From Parvibaculum sp. (lineage in GTDB: Bacteria; Pseudomonadota; Alphaproteobacteria; Parvibaculales; Parvibaculaceae): DNA of 7,663 bases. The notes below the pieces were generated by a model. It saw nothing but the letters and a program-made list of their open reading frames with translations, was not told the DNA's origin and made no database searches. The DNA lies in NCBI GenBank assembly GCA_014359855.1, contig JACIYQ010000169.1, positions 1 to 7,663 on the forward strand, read 5' to 3'. The position numbers and the translations under genes were made by a program. Within the stretch, counting starts at the first letter, position 1, and every line of letters begins with the position of its first letter. Of this stretch, positions 4,947-7,663 are shown in pieces.

Positions 4947-6053
4947 ATGACAAAGGGATACGAGTTCTACGGCGCGGAAGTGAGCTACTTCTCGGGCAAG
5001 GTGCGCGCCTATATGCGCTACAAGCGGATTCCCTTTTCGGAAATCACGCCGACGCGCGAGATCTATCGCAATGTGATCCTCGCCCGCGTCGGCTGGCCGG
5101 TGATCCCCGTCGTCGTGACGCCGGAAGACGAGACCTGGCAGGACTCGAGCGAGATCATCGACCATTTCGAGGCGCGGTTTCCCGAACCATCGATTTATCC
5201 CGAAGGCGCGAAGCAGAAATTCGCGGCGCTCCTCATCGAGACGTGGGCGGATGAATGGCTGAAGATACCGGCCATGCATTACCGCTGGACGAAGAACCGG
5301 GACTTCGCGATCTCCGAATTCGGACGGCTGTCGCGCCCCGACCTCGACGAGGCGGGACAGCGCGCCGTGGGCGAGGAAACGGCGAAGCCCTTCGCGGGCG
5401 CGCTGCCGGCGCTGGGCGTGACGCCGGTGACGGGACCGGCCATCGAGATATCCTATGAGGGGCTTCTTGCCGAACTCGACGCGCATTTCGCGGCCCACGA
5501 CTTCCTCTTCGGCACGAGGCCTTCCATCGCCGATTTCGGGCTCTACGGGCCGCTCTATGCGCATCAATACCGCGACCCGGCTTCCGGCGAGATCATGAAG
5601 AGGCTTGCGCCGAAGGTCGCCGAATGGGTGCAGCGCATGACAAAGCCGCCGCATCCGAAGGGCGGCGAATTTCCCGGGCATGACGAGGTGCCGGAGACGC
5701 TCAAGCCCGTCCTTGCACGGATCATGCGGGAATATCTGCCGGTGCTTCTGAAAACGGCGGCGGCGCTGAAGGCCCACGTGGAGGCGCATCCCGAGCTTAT
5801 CGCGGGCAAGCAGCCGCTGCCGCGCGCGCTCGGCATGCATGAGTTCGAACTCGAAGGGGCCCGCGACAAGCGCGCGATCTTCACCTTCGACCTCTGGATG
5901 CTGCAAAGGCCGCTCGATTTTCTTGCCTCGTTGCGCGGCGGCGAGCGCGAGGCCATCATTTCCATGCTAAAACAGGCGGGCGGGGAGCAGCTTGCGGATT
6001 TCCCGCCCTATCCACGTCTGACGAGGCGTCAGTTCCAACTGGTCGTTGAATGA
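4947..6053 (+). CDS. Glutathione S-transferase family protein with long C-terminal extension
   Basis: The 368-residue protein starts with a thioredoxin-like GST N-domain (residues 4-80). YFSGKVRAYMRYKRIPF (14-30) is the first strand-helix unit, VIP (52-54) has the cis-proline, and DSSEIIDHF (67-75) is the glutathione-binding turn and helix. A helical C-domain follows, with FLFGTRPSIADFGLYGPL (186-203) containing the S-x-x-D N-capping box (193-196) that is a GST folding hallmark. Classical GSTs end near residue 200-230, whereas this one continues about 130 residues with no domain I recognise. Ser13 and Ser16 are the only obvious catalytic candidates in the N-domain. ATG 4947 places the GST fold immediately at the N-terminus; an in-frame GTG 4914 has no spaced ribosome-binding site. 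Only 30 bp separate it from the ferritin-like gene, so both probably share the upstream promoter. Confidence 0.88.
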   Translation: MTKGYEFYGAEVSYFSGKVRAYMRYKRIPFSEITPTREIYRNVILARVGWPVIPVVVTPEDETWQDSSEIIDHFEARFPEPSIYPEGAKQKFAALLIETWADEWLKIPAMHYRWTKNRDFAISEFGRLSRPDLDEAGQRAVGEETAKPFAGALPALGVTPVTGPAIEISYEGLLAELDAHFAAHDFLFGTRPSIADFGLYGPLYAHQYRDPASGEIMKRLAPKVAEWVQRMTKPPHPKGGEFPGHDEVPETLKPVLARIMREYLPVLLKTAAALKAHVEAHPELIAGKQPLPRALGMHEFELEGARDKRAIFTFDLWMLQRPLDFLASLRGGEREAIISMLKQAGGEQLADFPPYPRLTRRQFQLVVE

Positions 6054-6083
6054 ACGCCGGCCAAGAACACTGAAGGAGTCCCC

Positions 6084-6365
6084 ATGTCCAGCGAAGGCCT
6101 GCACGAAGCCAATCTGTCGCCCGAAGCGCTCAACCTGCATCGCGCCATCGTGTCGCTGATGGAGGAGCTGGAAGCCGTCGACTGGTACAACCAGCGCGCG
6201 GAAGCCTGCACCGATCCGGAACTCAGGAAGATCCTCGGGCACAATCGCGACGAAGAAATCGAGCACGCGGTGATGGTGCTCGAATGGATGAGGCGCAACA
6301 ACAAGACGTTCGACAAGGAGTTGCGCGAGCGGCTGTTCAAGGACGGGGCGATCGGGAAGGACTAA
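6084..6365 (+). CDS. EncFtn-family ferritin-like ferroxidase lacking the encapsulin-targeting tail
   Basis: The 93-residue, two-helix protein matches the encapsulated ferritin (EncFtn) of Rhodospirillum rubrum closely as I recall it (LHRAIVSLMEELEAVDWY, then HNRDEEIEHAVM). EncFtn forms a decamer whose subunit pairs build a di-iron ferroxidase centre. The ligands are Glu28, Glu58 and His61 (R. rubrum Glu32, Glu62, His65), with Tyr35 beside them and Glu27, Glu30 and Trp34 at the metal entry site. All are present. Canonical EncFtn continues for about 20-30 residues with a flexible linker and a short peptide that docks it inside an encapsulin shell. Here the protein stops at AIGKD right after the helical core, and no encapsulin gene follows. 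AAGGAG at 6073-6078 is 5 nt before ATG. The last 4 bp overlap hprK on the other strand. Confidence 0.88.
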   Translation: MSSEGLHEANLSPEALNLHRAIVSLMEELEAVDWYNQRAEACTDPELRKILGHNRDEEIEHAVMVLEWMRRNNKTFDKELRERLFKDGAIGKD

Positions 6366-6844
6366 CCGCCGCCAAGGCGGCCGTCCGGTCCCGGAAAACC
6401 GCTATCGGGCAGCGTTTCAAGGGCGAGGCGGAGCTTCGCCGGGGCGGTGCCATCGAAGGCGTGGAGAGCGAGGAGCGGCAAGCGCCGGCCCAAAATTTCC
6501 TCGAAGCGCGGCTCGGGGAGACGCGGCACCTCCTCGCGGGGCACGAGATCGGCAATCAGGACGAGCGGCGCCTGCGCCGCGCCGGGCATGGCGACGAGGC
6601 CGAGGCCGCGGAGTTCCAGCAGGCCCGCAAGGAGGGCCGGCGCGCGGGCGATAACGGCCTCCGCCTCCAGATGGAGCGCCACCTGATCGTCGGCGACGAG
6701 GCGCGTTTCGCCGCTCGCATCCTCGCGGATGAGGCGGAAGGCGAGATCGGACTTGCCCGCACCCGAGGGGCCGCGCAGCAAGACCGCGCGCGTGCCGCAG
6801 GCGATGCAGGTGCCGTGCATGTAGAGAGGTTTCCCGTCCGGCAT
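6362..6844 (-). CDS. hprK: HPr kinase/phosphorylase, short alphaproteobacterial form
   Basis: The 160-residue protein corresponds to the C-terminal catalytic domain of HprK, the usual length in Alphaproteobacteria, which lack the N-terminal domain of Firmicutes HprK. It phosphorylates a serine of HPr/NPr in the nitrogen-type phosphotransferase system, linking carbon and nitrogen status to regulation. The P-loop is GPSGAGKS at 25-32. LVADDQV at 49-55 carries the acidic pair that follows in this family, and LRGLGLV at 78-84 is the HprK family signature. ATG 6844 lies 6 nt past the sensor kinase stop, with GGAG in the end of that gene as a likely ribosome-binding site, so the two are one operon. 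Downstream, where many relatives have rapZ and the EIIA-Man and HPr genes, it instead ends against the convergent ferritin-like gene. The last codons encode a Gly-rich tail. Confidence 0.92.
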   Translation of the reverse strand: MPDGKPLYMHGTCIACGTRAVLLRGPSGAGKSDLAFRLIREDASGETRLVADDQVALHLEAEAVIARAPALLAGLLELRGLGLVAMPGAAQAPLVLIADLVPREEVPRLPEPRFEEILGRRLPLLALHAFDGTAPAKLRLALETLPDSGFPGPDGRLGGG

Positions 6845-6850
6845 CTCGCG

Positions 6851-7663
6851 CTACTCCGCCTCGGGAAGTTCGACGGTGAAGCAAGCGCCCAGAACCTCTC
6901 CATCCTTCATGCGGTTGCTCGCGCGGATCGTGCCGCCATGCGCGGCGATGATCTGGCGGGAGATCGCAAGGCCAAGACCCGAATGCTCGCCGAAACTGTC
7001 GGGCCGGTCGGTATGGAAGCGGTCGAAGATGCGCTCGAAATTGCCGGTCGCGATGCCCGGGCCTTCGTCCTCGACGCGGATGACGACAAGGCCCGGTTCG
7101 CGCGAGGCGGAAACGCGTACGGTACCGCCGCGGGGGCTGAAGGAGAGCGCGTTGTCGATCAGGTTGCGCACGACCTGGCCGAGCCTGTTGTCGAAGCCCT
7201 TCACAACCATGCCCTCGCGGCCCGGCGCGCCGGGATCGATGTCGAGTGTCACGCGGGCCGAGCCCGCGACGCCTGTCTCGTTGAAGAGGTCGCAGACCGT
7301 TTCGAGCAGGGTTGCGACATTCACGTCCTCAAGCTCGCTGCGCGACAGTTCGGCATCGAGGCGGGACGCATTCGAGATATCGGAAATCAGACGGTCGATG
7401 CGGCGCACATCGTCCTGGATGATCGCCATGAGGCGGTCCTTCTGGCTCTCGTCCCGGGCCAGACGGAATGTCTCGATGGCGCTGCGGAGCGAGGTCAGCG
7501 GATTCTTGATCTCGTGAGCGACATCGGCGGCGAAGCTCTCGATCGCGTCGATGCGGTTGTAGAGCGCGTTCGTCATGTCGCGCAGCGCGCCCGACAGTTC
7601 ACCGATCTCGTCGCGGCGGCCCGTGAAATCGGGGATCTGCGCGCGCGCATTCTTGCCGCGCCG
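6851..7663 (-). CDS. chvG: ChvG/ExoS-type sensor histidine kinase (partial, N-terminus outside window)
   Basis: The visible 270 residues are the cytoplasmic part of a membrane sensor kinase. The first 29 (from the window edge) are the end of a HAMP linker, with IPDFTGRRDEIGELSGALRD typical of ChvG. The dimerisation and phosphoacceptor helix follows, with the H-box FAADVAHEIKNPLTSLR and its phosphorylated His at visible residue 50 (codon 7514-7516). The ATP-binding domain has the N-box VVRNLIDNALSFSP, the G1 box VEDEGPGI, the F-box FERIFDRF and the G2 box SGLGLAI. In Rhizobium and Agrobacterium relatives ChvG/ExoS works with the regulator ChvI and controls envelope, acid and exopolysaccharide responses. 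The periplasmic sensing domain and any chvI lie beyond the right edge. ATG 7576 is internal, because the frame and its homology continue upstream of it. hprK follows 6 nt after the stop. Confidence 0.92.
   Translation of the reverse strand, partial: RRGKNARAQIPDFTGRRDEIGELSGALRDMTNALYNRIDAIESFAADVAHEIKNPLTSLRSAIETFRLARDESQKDRLMAIIQDDVRRIDRLISDISNASRLDAELSRSELEDVNVATLLETVCDLFNETGVAGSARVTLDIDPGAPGREGMVVKGFDNRLGQVVRNLIDNALSFSPRGGTVRVSASREPGLVVIRVEDEGPGIATGNFERIFDRFHTDRPDSFGEHSGLGLAISRQIIAAHGGTIRASNRMKDGEVLGACFTVELPEAE

Noticed and set aside
4830..5906. 358-codon open frame on the minus strand
   Set aside because: It is antisense to the GST-like gene, is Arg/His-rich and has no motif. It is a GC-rich shadow.

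Overview
The window is GC-rich, tightly packed bacterial chromosome, most likely from an alphaproteobacterium of the Hyphomicrobiales/Parvibaculales kind. The clearest taxonomic marker is on the minus strand at the right edge: a ChvG/ExoS-type sensor kinase directly followed by a short, kinase-domain-only HPr kinase (hprK). That order is characteristic of Alphaproteobacteria. I cannot name the genus. There are no tRNA or rRNA genes, CRISPR arrays, transposases or phage genes.

Left part (1-2108, plus strand). The last 30 codons of an unidentified gene, possibly OmpA-like, are followed by a stem-loop-rich gap with a convincing terminator (228-261). Next come three consecutive hotdog-fold genes: two small PaaI-like thioesterase paralogues overlapping by 4 bp, then a two-domain MaoC/hydratase-2 enoyl-CoA hydratase. 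Together they suggest acyl-CoA metabolism. The two small proteins have complementary active-site losses, which suggests a heteromer.

Middle part (2109-4799). After the hydratase is a compact regulatory cassette: three PHO-box-like heptamers in exact 11-bp register, a bulged stem-loop, and an intrinsic terminator ending only 13 nt before the next start codon. It could encode a phosphate-responsive small RNA or an attenuated leader for the downstream TPR-methyltransferase fusion. The methyltransferase is followed by about 425 bp without a credible gene, which holds three successive stem-loops. Then comes a secreted four-cysteine protein of unknown family.

Right part (4800-7663). A sigma70-like promoter overlaps a 19-bp near-palindromic operator. 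It precedes a GST-fold protein with a long C-terminal extension and, 30 bp further on, a small protein of the encapsulated-ferritin (EncFtn) family. All ferroxidase ligands are present in the latter, but it lacks both the cargo-targeting tail and a neighbouring encapsulin gene. It meets hprK tail to tail with a 4-bp overlap, and hprK is preceded by the sensor kinase, which runs off the window.

The best candidates for something undescribed are the Pho-box/stem-loop/terminator cassette, the tail-less EncFtn beside a GST, and the coupled hotdog pair. All assignments rest on reading motifs by eye; no searches were run.
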